From Nageia nagi (lineage: Eukaryota; Pinophyta): DNA of 64,000 nt. The translations under genes were made by a program, and so were the position numbers. The notes beneath the pieces are model-generated. The model was not told the DNA's origin. It did not search any database and saw nothing but the letters and a program-made list of their open reading frames with translations. Within the stretch, counting starts at the first letter, position 1. Every line of letters starts with the position of its first letter. This document shows positions 33,436 through 46,529 of this stretch, piece after piece. The stretch is from NCBI GenBank assembly GCA_050084985.1, contig JBITNC010000002.1:62001-126000 (forward strand). Reading direction: 5' to 3'.

Positions 33436-33899
33436 AGCACATGTTTCCATTTCACAATCAATGTTTCCACCACATAGTGTCTTAACTAACTACATAAGCT
33501 TGTGTATATCCACACAACATTGTTTATCACTGCATAAGACTTTGTTTGATTGCATATGACTTGACCACATAAGTCCTTATCTAATTGCATAAGACTTGAT
33601 TTATCTACATAAGATTATAACTAACTGCATAACAATTGTTCTCATCATATAAGTCTTCTTTGCACTGCATAAACCTTATTTGTATAGTATAAGCTCACTT
33701 TTCTTTGCATAATCTCCTTTTTATCTACATAAGTACCTTTGTATCTACATAAGCTAGTGAATTTTTGTATAAGGGCTTTAGCTCATCATTACCCATCACT
33801 GAATGCCTTCATTATGACTATAATTATGTACCTTTGGTATTGAGGCCTAATTTTGCCTTTGAAAATAATGAACAACAACATAAGCAATAAGCATATCGA

Positions 33900-35347
33900 T
33901 AACACAACCATCATGCATACCATCCATTCTTATAGGTGACTTTCACTTCTCAAGCTACCACTCTTTCTTGGATTTCTCTTGCATTTTTGGTACCCAAAAT
34001 TTTTTTATATTAGCCTTGAAAATACCTTTTCCAAACTTTCTCAATCCCACTCAAATTTTCATTCCAACCTTGTGATGATCTTTGTTGACATTCCCACATA
34101 TAGAAGCTAAGTTTGTAACATTGTTAGAATCATTAGCAAGAAAATAAAGAGAGCCAACCTTGTCTCTTCTAGTAATAATTATAGAATATTTAGACACTTC
34201 CAATTCTTATTACCAATGCAACCATATGATCTTCATTATCAAGTTGACTTGTTGAATTGAGATTCCTTTTTAATTAGGAATGTGCCTCATGTTCTTGAGT
34301 ACCCACTATTTTTCATTAGGTAACAGATCTCTACTTTACCCATACTAACTATAATGCAAAGATGATCATTACTAATTTCACATGTACAAAATTTCTATGA
34401 CCATACTCAATAAAATAACCCATGTGAGAAGTAGCATGACAAAAAGCACCTGAATATAAATCCTAATAGTCATTATGCATGCCAAGAGATAATATAAAAG
34501 CCTCTCCAATATATTCACCAATCATGTTAGCATCATAATTATTACTTTGATTTTTTTGCTTTGTTTATCATTTTGTTTTTCAAACCAACAATCTCTTTTA
34601 ATATGTCCCCTTTTTCACAATACCAAAAATTCATCACCTTCCCTTTGTTTTCCTTTATTCTCAATAATAAGTGCACCAAAATGACTATAAGTCTCCACTA
34701 TAGTCTTTCTTCACATGTCCTCACTACGTAGTATTCCAACCACATCATCAAACTCTAGCTTATTATAATATTAAATGGAGATACTAAATACCATCACTAA
34801 ACCATTCCAAATATATGATAATGAACATAGTAGTAACAAGGCCATTACCTTATCCTCAAACTTAATCTTTACTAAATGCAATTAATTTGCAATCATATTA
34901 AACTCATTTACATGTTAAAGAATATATCATCCTTCTATCATTTGCATATTGAATAATATTTTTTTTAAATAAACCTTGTTTGTAGCTTATGGTTTTTCAT
35001 ACATTTTAGTAAATTTATTCATTATATCCTTTTTATTTTTCTCATTTGAAATATTGAAAGCTACACTAGCACTCAAGCACAATCTTACCACTCCCAAATT
35101 CTTTCTATCCAAAAAATCCCAATCCATATCATCCATGTCCATTGGCTTACTCTTATCCTTCTCTCCAAGAAGAAGTAAAAGATATTTTTGTTAAAGATAA
35201 TCTTCAATTTGTATTTTCCAAAACCCAAAGTTACTACCATAAAATATTTCAATTCTAATCCTTCCATCCTCCATTTCTCCTATTTGATTCAAAATCTATC
35301 CAACCTTTCTATTAAGTGCACCCAACAAAAAAGTATATCTCTAATAC
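33900..35347 (-). pseudogene. Copia element B, internal fragment copy 1 (gag-protease)
   Basis: Near-duplicate of 36300-37767, from ACCATCCAT..AGG..TTTCTTGGATTTCTCTT (about 33915-33990) to the primer-site side. Weak gag and protease-type reading on the minus strand is fully broken. The site next to the LTR, TTGGTATTAGAG on the minus strand (about 35330-35345), resembles the initiator-Met primer site. Confidence 0.6.
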
Positions 35348-36170
35348 CAATTTTTAGGATTTGACTATAAAATAAAATAGTTTTTCCTTGAGAAATTACT
35401 AAAATTGAATAAGGTTGAAATGCCTAAACAAGATAACAACAAATAAACCAAGTATACAAAGGATAGGAGCTAAGTTTTCACTTAATTCACTTGATGTGAG
35501 CTATATCCACCAAGGATATTTCAATCCTTGATTCACCATGAATCATCTAATTCCTCCAAGAGTCACATTAGTAGCATAACCTTGCTACAAAATCTCTCTT
35601 TGTAGTACAATAGATCCTCACTAACCTTGATACAAAATCTCTCTTTGTAGTACAATAGATCCTCACTAACCTTGATACAAAATCTCTCTTTGTAGTACAA
35701 TAGATCCTCACTATAAAGTATCAATCTCTCTCTAACCTAACTTGCATCAAATTACATAATCTCACATAAACCCTATATTACACATTACAACCTTAAATGC
35801 CTCAATTTATAGGAGAGTTACCATTCATATTTGATCTCAAAATGGTCAAGGAATATGTCACATAATATCCCATATTGATTGTAATCCCTAACTATGAAAT
35901 TAAAGAATCACAAAGAGTGTATTTAACTTCCCAAAATGGAGTATAATGCCCTCTATTTTTTGATTAGCATGCATCAAATCGGTTAGCATGCTATGATCAT
36001 CCCCCTAAAGATTGACTAATATTCTAGCACCCATAATGATCATTCAATGATCAACCTACCAGTTGGTTGATTGACATGTCAATCTTGCATGATCAACCCT
36101 ATGAGTATTAGTCAAAAATAGAGTCTTCAAAATCTAAATATTCATCTATGATCAGGATTATACCCAATAA
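35348..36170 (-). repeat. LTR of copia element B, left copy
   Basis: Aligns with 37768-38331 (GACTATAAAATAAAAT, GATCAACC..GATTGACATG, ACCCAA at the far end). It is longer because a 45-bp unit with TCTCTCTTTGTAGTACAATA is repeated three times (35588-35720). Confidence 0.65.
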
Positions 36171-36179
36171 TATCCCACA

Positions 36180-37767
36180 TGGATACTGATACAATGCACT
36201 CCACTACACCAAGGTATTGGAAGATTCTTACTATGGCATTTTAATTCATGAGACCAACCAAAATTAAGAAATCTCCTAATTTCTCCTTTATCTAGCATAC
36301 ACAACCATGATGTACACCATCCATGCCCATAGATGATTTGCACTCCTCAAGCTCCCACTCTTTCTTGGATTTCTCTTATATTTTTGGTACCTACATTTTC
36401 TTTGTGTTACCCTTGGAAACACCTTTTTCAACCTTTCCCAATCCTACTTAGCTTTTCATTCTAACCTTATGATGACCTTTGTTGACATTCCCACCTATAA
36501 AGGTAAAGTCCACAATATTTTTAGGAGAATTAGTAAGCAAATAAAGAGATCCAACCATGTCCCCTCCAACAATAATTGTATAACCTTTAGATACAAGTTC
36601 CAAGTGTTATTATCGAATGCAACCATGTTATCTTTATTATCAAGTTGACTTCCCGAAATGGAATTCCTTTTGAATTTAGGAATATGCCTCATATTCTTGA
36701 GCACCCACCATTTTCCATTAGCTAGCATGATCTCTAGTTTACCCATACCAAATATCTTGCAAAGATGAACATTAACTAATTTCACATGTTCAAAATTTTC
36801 ATGAACATACTCAATAAAATATCCCTTATGAGTCTAAGTAGCATGATAATAAGAACCTAAATCTAAAACCCAATAATATTTATTCACATCAAGAGATAAT
36901 ATTAAAGCCTCTTCAATATATTTACCAACCTATTAGCCTCATGATTATTACTTTGATTTTATTTTCTTTCTTTATCATTTTGTTATTTAACTTAGAATCT
37001 CTTTTAAGATTTCTTTATTTTCTACAATACTAACAATCCATTTTTATTTTTTACCTTTGGAGTCACATTCATGATTCCCATGATTTTGAGATTCATCACC
37101 TTCCCTTTGTTCCTTGTTTCTCAACAAGGAGTGCACCAAAATGACTAGAATTTTCCATCATGATCTTTCTTCTTATGTCCTTACTAAATAGTATTCCAAC
37201 CATATCATTAAACACTAGCTTGTTAGAATATGAAATGGAGTTACTTACTACCATCACCCATCTATTCCATCTATTTAGTAATGAACATAGTAGTAAGAAG
37301 GCCCTTACCTAATCCTCAAAATTAATCTTTATTGAATGCAACTAACTTTTAATTATATTAAGCTCATTTACATGTTTAAGAATATATCCTCCTACCATTT
37401 GAAGCTGATGGTTCTTCATACATTTTAGTTAATTTATCCATTACACCCTTTTTAGTTTTCTCATCTATAATATTGAAAGCTACACTTTCATTCAAGAACA
37501 ATCTTACCACTCCCAAAGACTTTTTATCTAAGAGATTACAACCCACATCATCCATGTCCATGGGCTTACCCTTATCCTTCTCTCTAAAGGGAAGGTAAAG
37601 GTCTTTTTGGTAGAGATAGTCTTCGATTTGCATTTTCAAAACCCAAATTCCTACCATAAAATCTTTCAATCATAATCCTTCCATACTCCATTACTCCCAC
37701 TTGATTCAAAATCTCTCAGACCTTTCTATTAAATGGACCCAACAAAAAACTATAGCTTTGACACCAC
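36180..37767 (-). pseudogene. Copia element B, internal fragment copy 2 (gag-protease)
   Basis: The minus strand shows a copia gag part (37376-37669: MQIEDYLYQKDLYLP, VMDKLTKMYEE) and a protease/pre-integrase part (36495-36785: LANGKWWVLKNMRHIPKF). No integrase or RT follows. The primer site beside the LTR reads TGGTGTCAAAGC (minus, about 37751-37762). Many stops. Confidence 0.72.
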
Positions 37768-38331
37768 TTGTTAGGTTTTAACTATAAAATAAAATATTTT
37801 TCTTGAACAATTAAAACTTGAAAAAAAATTCAAATACCCAAACAACATAACAATAAATAAACCAAGCATACAAATGAGTGGAGACAAGGTTTCATTTGGT
37901 TCACTCAATGTGAGCTACATCCACCAAGAAACTTTCAATCCTTGACTACACATTACAACCTCAACCCCCTAAATTTATAGAAAAGTTACCATTCACATTT
38001 GACCTCAAAATGGTCAAGGAATTTGTAATATAACATCCCATACTAATTGTAACCCTTGATGATGAAATTAAGACATCATGGAGAGTGTGTTTGTCTTCCC
38101 AAAATGGAATATAGTGTCCTTTATTTTTTGATCATCCTGCATCATACCAGTTAGTATCCCATGATTAGTCCCCTAAAGATCAACTAATATTCCAGCACCT
38201 AGAATGCCCCTTCACTAAATAACCACTAATTGGATGATTGACATGCCAATCCTACACGATCATTCCTATGAGTAATGATTAGAAATAAAATCTTCAAAAT
38301 TTGAATCTTATTCAATGAAGATTAGGCTCCA
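37768..38331 (-). repeat. LTR of copia element B, right copy (5' LTR)
   Basis: On the minus strand it begins TGTTGGGTATGGAGCC (38331 downward) and ends CCTAACA at 37768, a proper TG..CA LTR of 564 bp. Confidence 0.75.
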
Positions 38332-38339
38332 TACCCAAC

Positions 38340-40020
38340 ACTAAGGGGATGTGTTTTTTAGAATGTGGTATGTCAAACTTAGGAATGTATTAGTTAGATT
38401 GTAGATGAGGTTGAGGAGAATATGGTAGGTGATCAAATACTTAGCTTAATATGGAAGGTAAATTAATTGTAGAAGTGTGAGGACTTGATAAGGTTGGTTG
38501 AGGAAAATAAGGAGCTTTATTAGGTATAAGATCATTTTTTGTTAATATGTGTAATGGGACATTGTTATTAAGCAACAAAGTATCCAAAAAATATCTATGT
38601 TATAGAATGTGTATATGTGTGTTAGGGTTACAAATAGTTTGAAGTTCCACTTATGGAATAATTCCTACAATTTAATAATTACAATTAGATATAATATTTT
38701 AATGCTCATTATCATCTTCGTTGTCAATTCCAATCCTAGATTTTTATATTCATATTTATTATAATTTACTCTATGTTCATAAAGAAATTTGTTTTTAACT
38801 TTTAACATGACAATTCATCTAAGGCATAAGATCTTTAGGTATCTTAGGCATGCAAAATTATCTAGGGGTTGTAAATAAGAATTTTCAAATAAAATATATA
38901 CATCACAATCATATGAGGATTATAAGGAATTTATATTCACCAATATGTTTGATGTAGAAATTGAAATTGACTAACGAAACCTAGCTAATTAACACATTAT
39001 ACTATGACAATCAATAGTGAAATAATGTAAATGACATAGCTTTGTTAGACAAAGAATTGTAGAAATAAAAATATCCTAATGAAATTTAGAGAGCATTTTT
39101 ATTACTAGCTTGAGGTATATAGGCCTAAAGATTATGGTAGATCTCCAATAATGCTATGATAATCTTTCCAAATATCATTAAAAAAAATTAATTATCTTCC
39201 TATATGAATCTAGATGTGGGTTTTAGGTTTTCTTATACCTTCTATTGATTATGATATACAAAATAGTGTTTGAAAAATCAACATAACCTTTGTAAAAGAG
39301 GGGCTCTTTGATGGATGAAGTCCCCTTAATAACAATTGAATCCTACTAAGTAAAGAAAAAATTGATTCCCAATACCTTAATTGGATGGGTGTTTGCATAT
39401 AATGTTGAATTTTAGAAAAAGAATTTTATGGTGTTGAATTTTAGAAAAAGGGCTTTATCAAATATCATATCGCACTATTGAACAAATTTTCGATGCTTCA
39501 TATAGATGAACATTATCTTGTAATGTTAAACTTTAGAAACGTAACAATTTTTTATCAATATTGAATCATATGATTGAATAATTTCCTAGATAGATGTTAT
39601 CATGTACTATTGAACTTTAGAAAAGCTACAAATGAAGAGTTGAGAAAAATTTAAATATGCTTTATCTTTAAAATGTTTCATCCTTTAAAATTACAAATTA
39701 TGCAAATTTAAAACATTATATTATTACTTATAAATATTATTAACAAAGTTGAATTCCAAGAAATGGATCCATGAAAAAACATTAAAAAATTGAACATGAT
39801 TTATTTTAACTCATAATCTATGATTGTTAAAACAGAAGAAAAAAAAAAAAAAAACTTCAAACATCATTAACAAAGAAAAAAAAAAAACTTTTAAAAAACA
39901 ACCCAATAATTTAAATCTTGACATTTTCTCAAAAGCTGAAAGGTTCGAACCCTTAACTGAATGTGTTATAAACCCCACAAATCTACCTTGTTCATCTAAA
40001 AAAGTACCATTTAAAGGATA
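38340..40020. other. No recognisable gene
   Basis: AT-rich non-coding DNA with short decayed repeats, for example AAATATCAT and GTTGAATTTTAGAAAAAG in two copies near 39400-39460. An A-rich stretch lies at 39835-39900. Nothing else seen. Confidence 0.6.
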
Positions 40021-40104
40021 TTAAAACCCTTTGCCAGCTTAAAGCGGTTCATAACATTGATTCTAAAAACATGTCCATAATATACTCACCATCAAGCAGG
40101 ATGT

Positions 40105-40113
40105 ATTTATTTC
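40105..40113 (-). promoter_or_regulatory. Possible polyadenylation signal of the EF-hand gene
   Basis: AATAAA on the minus strand overlaps the stop codon (AAATAAATA). A cleavage site would lie below about 40090. Confidence 0.4.
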
Positions 40114-40469
40114 TTTCCCAAGAGTGCTTTTTGAAGCCAGCCTTGGGCATCATTCATTAAGGAGGGACTGAGTCTGAGCATGAGAATACAGAACTCCTCC
40201 TCGTCCACAACACCATCACCATTAAGATCTCCCGCTTCAATCATGGCTCCAAGCTCATCCTCGCTCATCCTCTCCATCTCCAAAAGACTCGCGTTCTTCT
40301 TCAAACTCTGCAACGTTATCACCCCACTCTCTGAATCCGCTAGAAGCCGGAAGCCATTGCAGAGCTCCCCCATGAATTTCTCTTCCCCCAACTTCTCTGC
40401 CATCACCGGCAAAAGATCCTTAAATTCTTCTTCCACGCTCTCTTCCGCTTTCTTTGACATGGTCTCCAC
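40107..40469 (-). CDS. KIC/PBP1-like single EF-hand calcium-binding protein (120 aa)
   Basis: Intact intronless ORF of 120 residues. One canonical EF-hand loop, DLNGDGVVDEEE (residues 81-92), has all calcium ligands (D81, N83, D85, E92 and backbone V87). The preceding FKDLLPVMAEKLGEEKFMGELCNGFRLL-type block (given here only in part: PVMAEKLGEE, ELCNGFRLL), the SGVIT turn and the C-terminal EEFCILMLRLSPSLM are typical of the plant KIC/PBP1 group. In Arabidopsis KIC binds the kinesin KCBP in trichome branching, and PBP1 binds the kinase PINOID in auxin signalling. The usual length is 120-135 residues. The protein is acidic, with no signal peptide or membrane segment, so probably cytosolic. The start is the first ATG of METMSKK; a second Met at residue 4 is possible. 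Neighbours are only transposon remains. Function within the group is inferred by similarity. Confidence 0.9.
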   Translation of the reverse strand: METMSKKAEESVEEEFKDLLPVMAEKLGEEKFMGELCNGFRLLADSESGVITLQSLKKNASLLEMERMSEDELGAMIEAGDLNGDGVVDEEEFCILMLRLSPSLMNDAQGWLQKALLGKK

Positions 40470-40521
40470 CCTCTGCCAGAATTGCTTGATTTACGATGAG
40501 ACTAAGTTATGAATTCCAGGC

Positions 40522-40532
40522 AATATATAAAT
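40522..40532 (-). promoter_or_regulatory. TATA box of the EF-hand gene
   Basis: TTTATATATTG on the minus strand lies about 55 bp before the ATG. Start of transcription would be near 40495, giving a leader of about 25 nt. Confidence 0.55.
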
Positions 40533-40792
40533 CCCGAAGTGGCCTACATCGGAATGCAAGTCGAGGTCAGGAGGGAGACGTGCAATGCATAATTTATTAA
40601 GGGAAGAAGAAAAGAGGAAGGTGCCTCTGCCTACTTCACAGAGGAGGAGGCTTCCGAGAAACTGGTATAATTTTGTCAATTTTGTTTGTCAGCACCGCCA
40701 GCATGCTGTCATATGGATAATCAAGAAAGGTTTAACTAGCATAGCTCTGTCGATACAGTGTTTGTTTTTTCTCTGGAAAGTGCAAGAGTAAA

Positions 40793-40893
40793 GTACCTGT
40801 CTATTTACTCATGGATGAATGTCACCAGATAGTACCTGTCTATTTACTCATGGATGAATGTCACCAGAAAGTGCCTGTCTTTCTTATGGATGA
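40793..40893 (+). repeat. 39-bp tandem repeat upstream of the EF-hand gene
   Basis: Two nearly perfect units starting at 40793 and 40832 (GTACCTGTCTATTTACTCAT) and a partial third at 40871. They lie about 330 bp upstream of the gene. Confidence 0.85.
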
Positions 40894-41789
40894 TTTGATC
40901 TCCTTGCATGCTCATTTACAAGACTATTTTAATCGGTAGATGTGGTATTGATTTATTTTATTTTATTTTATTTTTTGAAAATATGGTGAAGAATCAATTA
41001 AGAATCATATTTATACTTTCCATCGGATAGTGTATTGGTTTAAGCTTTAATTCTTTTTTAGTTGGTCTAAGGTTAATATTACAATAGTTGTTCCAAGTTG
41101 TTATAGCTTGTTACAAGTTAACTACAGTACTAGTAGTCTTGAGGGGATTTTTATAACAATTTACCTTATAATTCAATTAAAAAAAATTCAAAAATTATAT
41201 ATTATTTAGGTTTATTGTTTCATGTAGTAGAAACATGAAAGTTTTAAACTCTTTTCATAAGGTGTTAGTATTAATATGAAAATGAAATGAAATTCTATAT
41301 CCCTCATTTTCTTTTTAATAACTAATTTTCTTTATTAAAAGATATAGTATTTAGTACTTGGAAAAGCTTCCCATAATTAAAAGAAAGGGAAATATCTTAA
41401 AAAAAATGGATGCAATGGATGTGGGATTTCAATTATCGAAGAAATATACATCTCAATATATATTTAAATTTTTTATAAAATAATATTTGATAATAATGTT
41501 CTTACATAAAAAAATTCCTTAATAAAAAATATATCATGAGTATTTATACAATTAATATTATTAAAAAATATAATAGAATTAAAATGGTAAAATGAATGAC
41601 CATCAACTAATAAAAGTAACAAAGAGTCCTCATGGTTCAAATAATGCTCAATAAGAAAGTAAATATTTAATGTAAGCTACAAGATTATTAGTAATTGGTG
41701 TTCTATCACCTTGTTGAATGTGAGCTACACGATTATCACTAAAGCCTTAGCTCTATGTCTTTGGCCTTTGCTACGACAAATTATCAAAA

Positions 41790-43160
41790 TTGATATATTT
41801 TGGATAATGCATTAAATGGGTTTGTCTTACTCATCAGAACATCTTGTTCATTAAGATTGATTTTGAGAAGGCTTATGATAGGATAAGTGGCATTTCATTC
41901 TTGCAATGCTTCAAGATATTGGTTTGGGTTAGATTTCATATTTCAACTACCACACTTCATTTCAACTATGAGTGTTTTTTCAAGATACCTTTTCCATCCC
42001 ATCCTTTAATAATTCTCAATCAAAGGCTATTGGGATTTTTCGTTCAATATGCCAAGGATGTCATGAACTTATAGGTTTGTCATGTGTTAGTTATTGAAGC
42101 CTTTGGCTACCTTCTTGCAAACCAAGTTTCTCATGGTTTAGTAAAGGGTATTTCTCTCCCTAATAATCAAGGATAACTTGTTAATGGTAATTTTGATGAT
42201 GATTCATTCTCAACCACTCTAGAAGATGAGAAGTTGCTCATATATGCCCTCCATATCTTAGATATTTTTTATAAAGCATCTAGTTCTAGTATGCAATGGT
42301 GATAGATAAAAAATTATAGGTAATCACCTTTTCTAATGCCAAATTGGCTTGAAAATTTTAATGGAATTGGATTCAGCCAATAGAAATTTTTAAATTCCCA
42401 AGTATCCCATCTACTTTCCACAACACACCTTCTCAACTCTAGGAAGCAGTCCAACAAAAAGTGGAGAAGAAGTTAGAATATTATTTCATGAAGAAGCTTT
42501 CCCTAAAAGCATGTATCAAATATGCTCAACAAGTTAAGTAACCACCCATTTTTATTATTCTTATTATAAGATACAATCATGTTATCTCAAGTTGGAGAAA
42601 CTTTTACAATATTTCCTCTAGGCTAGTTTTATATTGAAAAAAGACTTTATCTAAGTCACTTGAGATGTTTTTTGCCTTCCTAGATCAAACATGGGATGGA
42701 TGGACCTTTTATTTCAAAAATAAGGGAATAATTCTTTATGTTAAATGGATAATTTAGGCACTCAAAGGTTTCAAATCTTGGAATGTTCTAGTATGGCATT
42801 TCATCTCCTTAGGAAAGTTGCTTACTCATTAGGCTTAGAAGGGTATGTGTACTTTCCCTCCTCGATGATGTCCCTAGTTCCAATAAAAATTCTAGGCTCA
42901 TTTGTAATTTGAAGTATTTGGAAAGCATGGGAGCAACTCAAGCCATAGGTTTCAATTAAAAGGAGAGGGATTTCATAAAAGTTTCTTTATTAATCTTCAT
43001 AATGTTTGGTTTTTAGTTACAATAATCCACTATTAGGGATTCCCTATGGATTAGATTCAATTGGTACATGCATAATGTGTCAAAAACTTTTCCTTATCAT
43101 GGAAAAAGGACAATAATGGGTTTAAAACTCATCTTTTAGTACAAGATAGTCCTCAAATAG
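41790..43160 (+). pseudogene. LINE (L1-type) reverse transcriptase remnant
   Basis: LFIKIDFEKAYDRI-like sequence (41844-41895: FIKIDFEKAYDRISG) is the first RT motif of plant LINEs. It is followed by a broken version of the next region (PSHPLIILNQ) and, after several stops, GISLPNNQG..VNGNFDDDSF (about 42145-42215), which matches the DD-containing motif with frame changes. Further thumb-like sequence runs to about 42540, and weaker similarity may reach 43160. The 5' and 3' ends of the element are not visible. Confidence 0.72.
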
Positions 43161-45845
43161 TATAAGTTTTACTCTAGACTTGTATTATGACTTGAATTAT
43201 TATATCACTATCAAGTGATCTCTTATTAAAATTGTTAACTCTTAGCGATCAATCTTATGAGAGTAATCACTATGTTCAACTCAACTACTTAGCTTGTCAA
43301 GTTATTAAGTTTTGAGATCCTTTACATTCATATTACTTTCTTAGTATCATACATCAATGCTAGTTTTTATAAGATTATTTTCTCTATCTCAATATGTTAT
43401 CATATACTACATAACTTGTAAACAATTTTATCTACCTTCATAATTTCAATTGCATTTTCTTATCAAATACATGAAAGGATACCAATTCCATGAACATAAA
43501 TAAGATTATTATATATTCTACTTGTAATATTGATCCTCTACTTTAGAATGATCTCATAAGAAAAATACAAAACAAAGCATAGGAAAAATAGATGCTTCTC
43601 TTTATTGATATATCAATCCTTATTACAAAGTACATTTTAGTTTCCAAAGATGTAAAAATGAGACTCTCCTTCCAATTTAAAGTACCATTGAGAGATTACA
43701 AAATTGTGACTATTCGACTACATTGACCTTTCACATTCTATAGCATTTTAAATGCTTATTAGCATCTTAACTATTAAAATTTTATTCTATGAAAAATAAG
43801 TGAAGGAAGGTTAAATGAAAAACTTAAATTCAATTACAACAAAATGAAAATCAACTAGCCTATATAAAAATTAACTATTCTCCTACAAAATGTGCAATTA
43901 TTCTTCAAACCACTCATTTGATATTGTTAACCTTTTCACTTATGTCATCTATAATATAATTAGACAACTTCTTTAGGACAAGCTTGATGTCATAATGCTT
44001 TTTCATGATTTGATTATCTAGCTCCTTTATCACTTGAACCAACTTTCATAACTTCATAAGCCATACAATGAATCCATTGTAGGTATGCATATAAATACCA
44101 TAATGAATTATCTAAAGGTATTCATTTTGCAATAAATTCTCCACCTTCCTCTTTACTTCCTTTTTAAACCTACTTTTTTCTTTCAAGGTGGAATTCTCTT
44201 TGAAATATGATAAAGTAATGAATACCAATGCATTCATGGTATTAATATATTTCATTCAATACTATTTTAAAAAGATGCATTTTTTGGCCACCATGGCCAT
44301 CCATTCATAGAAGAAGAAGAAATTATCACATTTCTTATGCTTGATATTATTCTTTTCTTTTCCTCACAACTTTTTTTTAACCTCTTTGATTGTTTCTAGA
44401 TGAGTAGACCATCATTATATTAAAAATGCACCATAAGCCTCATCAAATGCTTTCAAGATATCATTAAGAGGAGTAGAAAAACCTATTTTAACACCCTCTC
44501 TATTGTAAATATTCAACTTCAAATTTTTTAGGCTTGAATTGATATTTATTACCTATTTGTTTTTTGCATGTTCCTCCCTTATATATTTCTTCAACTCTCT
44601 AATTATCTTATTATACTTATTGCTTAGTTCTTACATGCACTTAATGGTGGATTATCCTATATAATCCACCCCATAAAACCAATTATGTACATTATATAAG
44701 TCTTGCATTACAACTTGGTATTATTCCTATGCATATAAACTCTTCACATATGAAAATAGCTTCTTAATGGATAAATGTTCAAACTCAACATATACAAAAT
44801 TTCAATATCATTTTGGAAAAAACCTACACTTGATGATGATGGGGGCTTCTCTTCTTTATGATCACTCATTTCTTGCAAACTCTTCAAGTAATTTTCTAAA
44901 ATAATACCTTTCAACCAAGTCACTATGTTTAGATGTTCAAATGTTTTATCAATTTTCTTTTTGAGTTTTATGAATTTTTAGTGGAAGTTTTTGAGGTATT
45001 CTATCAACACTACTACTTGTTACTTCACTTTTTGTAGTTTATATAAGAACTTCTTGCTCCATTTTGTCTTCCTTTTCTTCCTCTTCAAATTCAATTGAAA
45101 GACTATAGGATTCCAAATTATCGAGCATTGAAAAGGTTTATCATTATTTGATTATATTAACTCACCTTTCTCCTTAAATTCATCTTCAATGATTGCCACC
45201 TCTTTATCATCATTTGTGATTTTGGTACTCCCTTCATTATCATATTCAATATCGTTTCTTGAACTAATAGAGCTACTTAAGCTCTATAATCCACATTATT
45301 TATTATCACTCTTTTTTCTTTAACTATCATTGCTTCCTCCCTCTTTAGGGTAATACCTTAAATTATCTTAGATCATGGTTCATTTTAGCCATGACTATTC
45401 ACTAATAACATAATTTTAGAAATTCTAAAAATTTAAATTGGTGAATTTTCGGGTTATAATAACACCCTTAATGCCAAATTTTTTTATTTTTAATTTTTTT
45501 CTAACCTAGGTCACCAATTCAAATTAATATTTTAAATTAAATTTTTTATTTTTTTGCTAATATTTTGAAATAATAAATATATGACTTCAGATTGAAATTA
45601 TAAAATATTATTTATATTTCGATTAAATCACCCAATATAAATACCTTAATCTAAATTTGATACTTCCATTGCTATTTCTTTTTGGATTTCCTTTGAGCAA
45701 CCATATCAACATAAGATCTTAATATAGTTGCAATAATTGGTGAAATCTTATTCCTAGTTTTATTATTTTTCATAATATTTATAGTTGTATTTATAATATG
45801 CAATCATGTGAAGGCATGTTTTTCATTAATTAAAAGCATTTTTTC
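43161..45845. other. No recognisable gene
   Basis: AT-rich. No ORF above about 60 codons looks coding. An LTR-like word set (AATAAAG on the minus strand near 43605) is too weak to call. Confidence 0.55.
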
Positions 45846-45849
45846 CACC

Positions 45850-46210
45850 AAATGGAGGCAGAATGAGATTGAATGATGGTATTTATCTTTGGATGGTGGC
45901 TTCTACCTCTAAATGGTAGCAAATGCCTTCGAACAATGGCATATACCTCTGAATGACTACTTTTGCTTTCAAACAACAATATCTTCTTTTGAATGGTGGC
46001 ATTTTCCTCTAGACCATGGCATATGCCTCTAAACAATATCATACTACCTTCAGATGGTAGCATATTACCTTTAGATGGTACCATTCTACCTTCAAATAGT
46101 AGCAAAGGTTCGGATGGTAGCATGCCTCCAAATAGTAGTAGAATTCCACCATCTAGTAGTAAAATGCTACCATCTGGCGCATTCTACCTCCAAATGGTGG
46201 TAGCATCAAT
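45850..46210 (+). repeat. Degenerate ~22-bp minisatellite
   Basis: About 16 loosely repeated units of the form AATGGTGGCATTTTCCTCT / GATGGTAGCATATTACCTT, more uniform in the right half (46030-46200). Confidence 0.7.
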
Positions 46211-46529
46211 TCAATTTCTTTCTAATCTTCTTTCATTTGGTACAATATTAAAATTTTTGATTCACATGTTAGTTGCAGATACTATGGATTCTAAGAACAA
46301 TAGAAAAAGGGGGATGAAAAAAGGTATATTATCTTATTTTGTTAATAAATAGTCATAAAATGAAAGAACTCAATATGTATCATTAATTAATACATGTACT
46401 TATCTTACTTATCTATAATATTTAATATAATACATGCAATTCTAAATTTATTATCTTTGATATATTTAAAATATAATATGAATATTAATTATAAGAGATA
46501 TCATTTTGTCTTTGATATGTAGAAAACCT

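Larger units (their letters stand above)
30914..33895 (-). repeat. Terminal repeat of copia element A (5' side), interrupted
   Basis: Counterpart of 25215-25993. It is continuous from 30914 to about 31235, then broken by nested elements (31236-33435), and resumes to about 33895. Gag of element A starts at its inner edge. Confidence 0.6.

Noticed and set aside
39835-39900. Poly(A) stretch as a retrocopy tail of the EF-hand gene
   Set aside because: The gene is on the minus strand, so its tail would appear as T-runs on the + strand.
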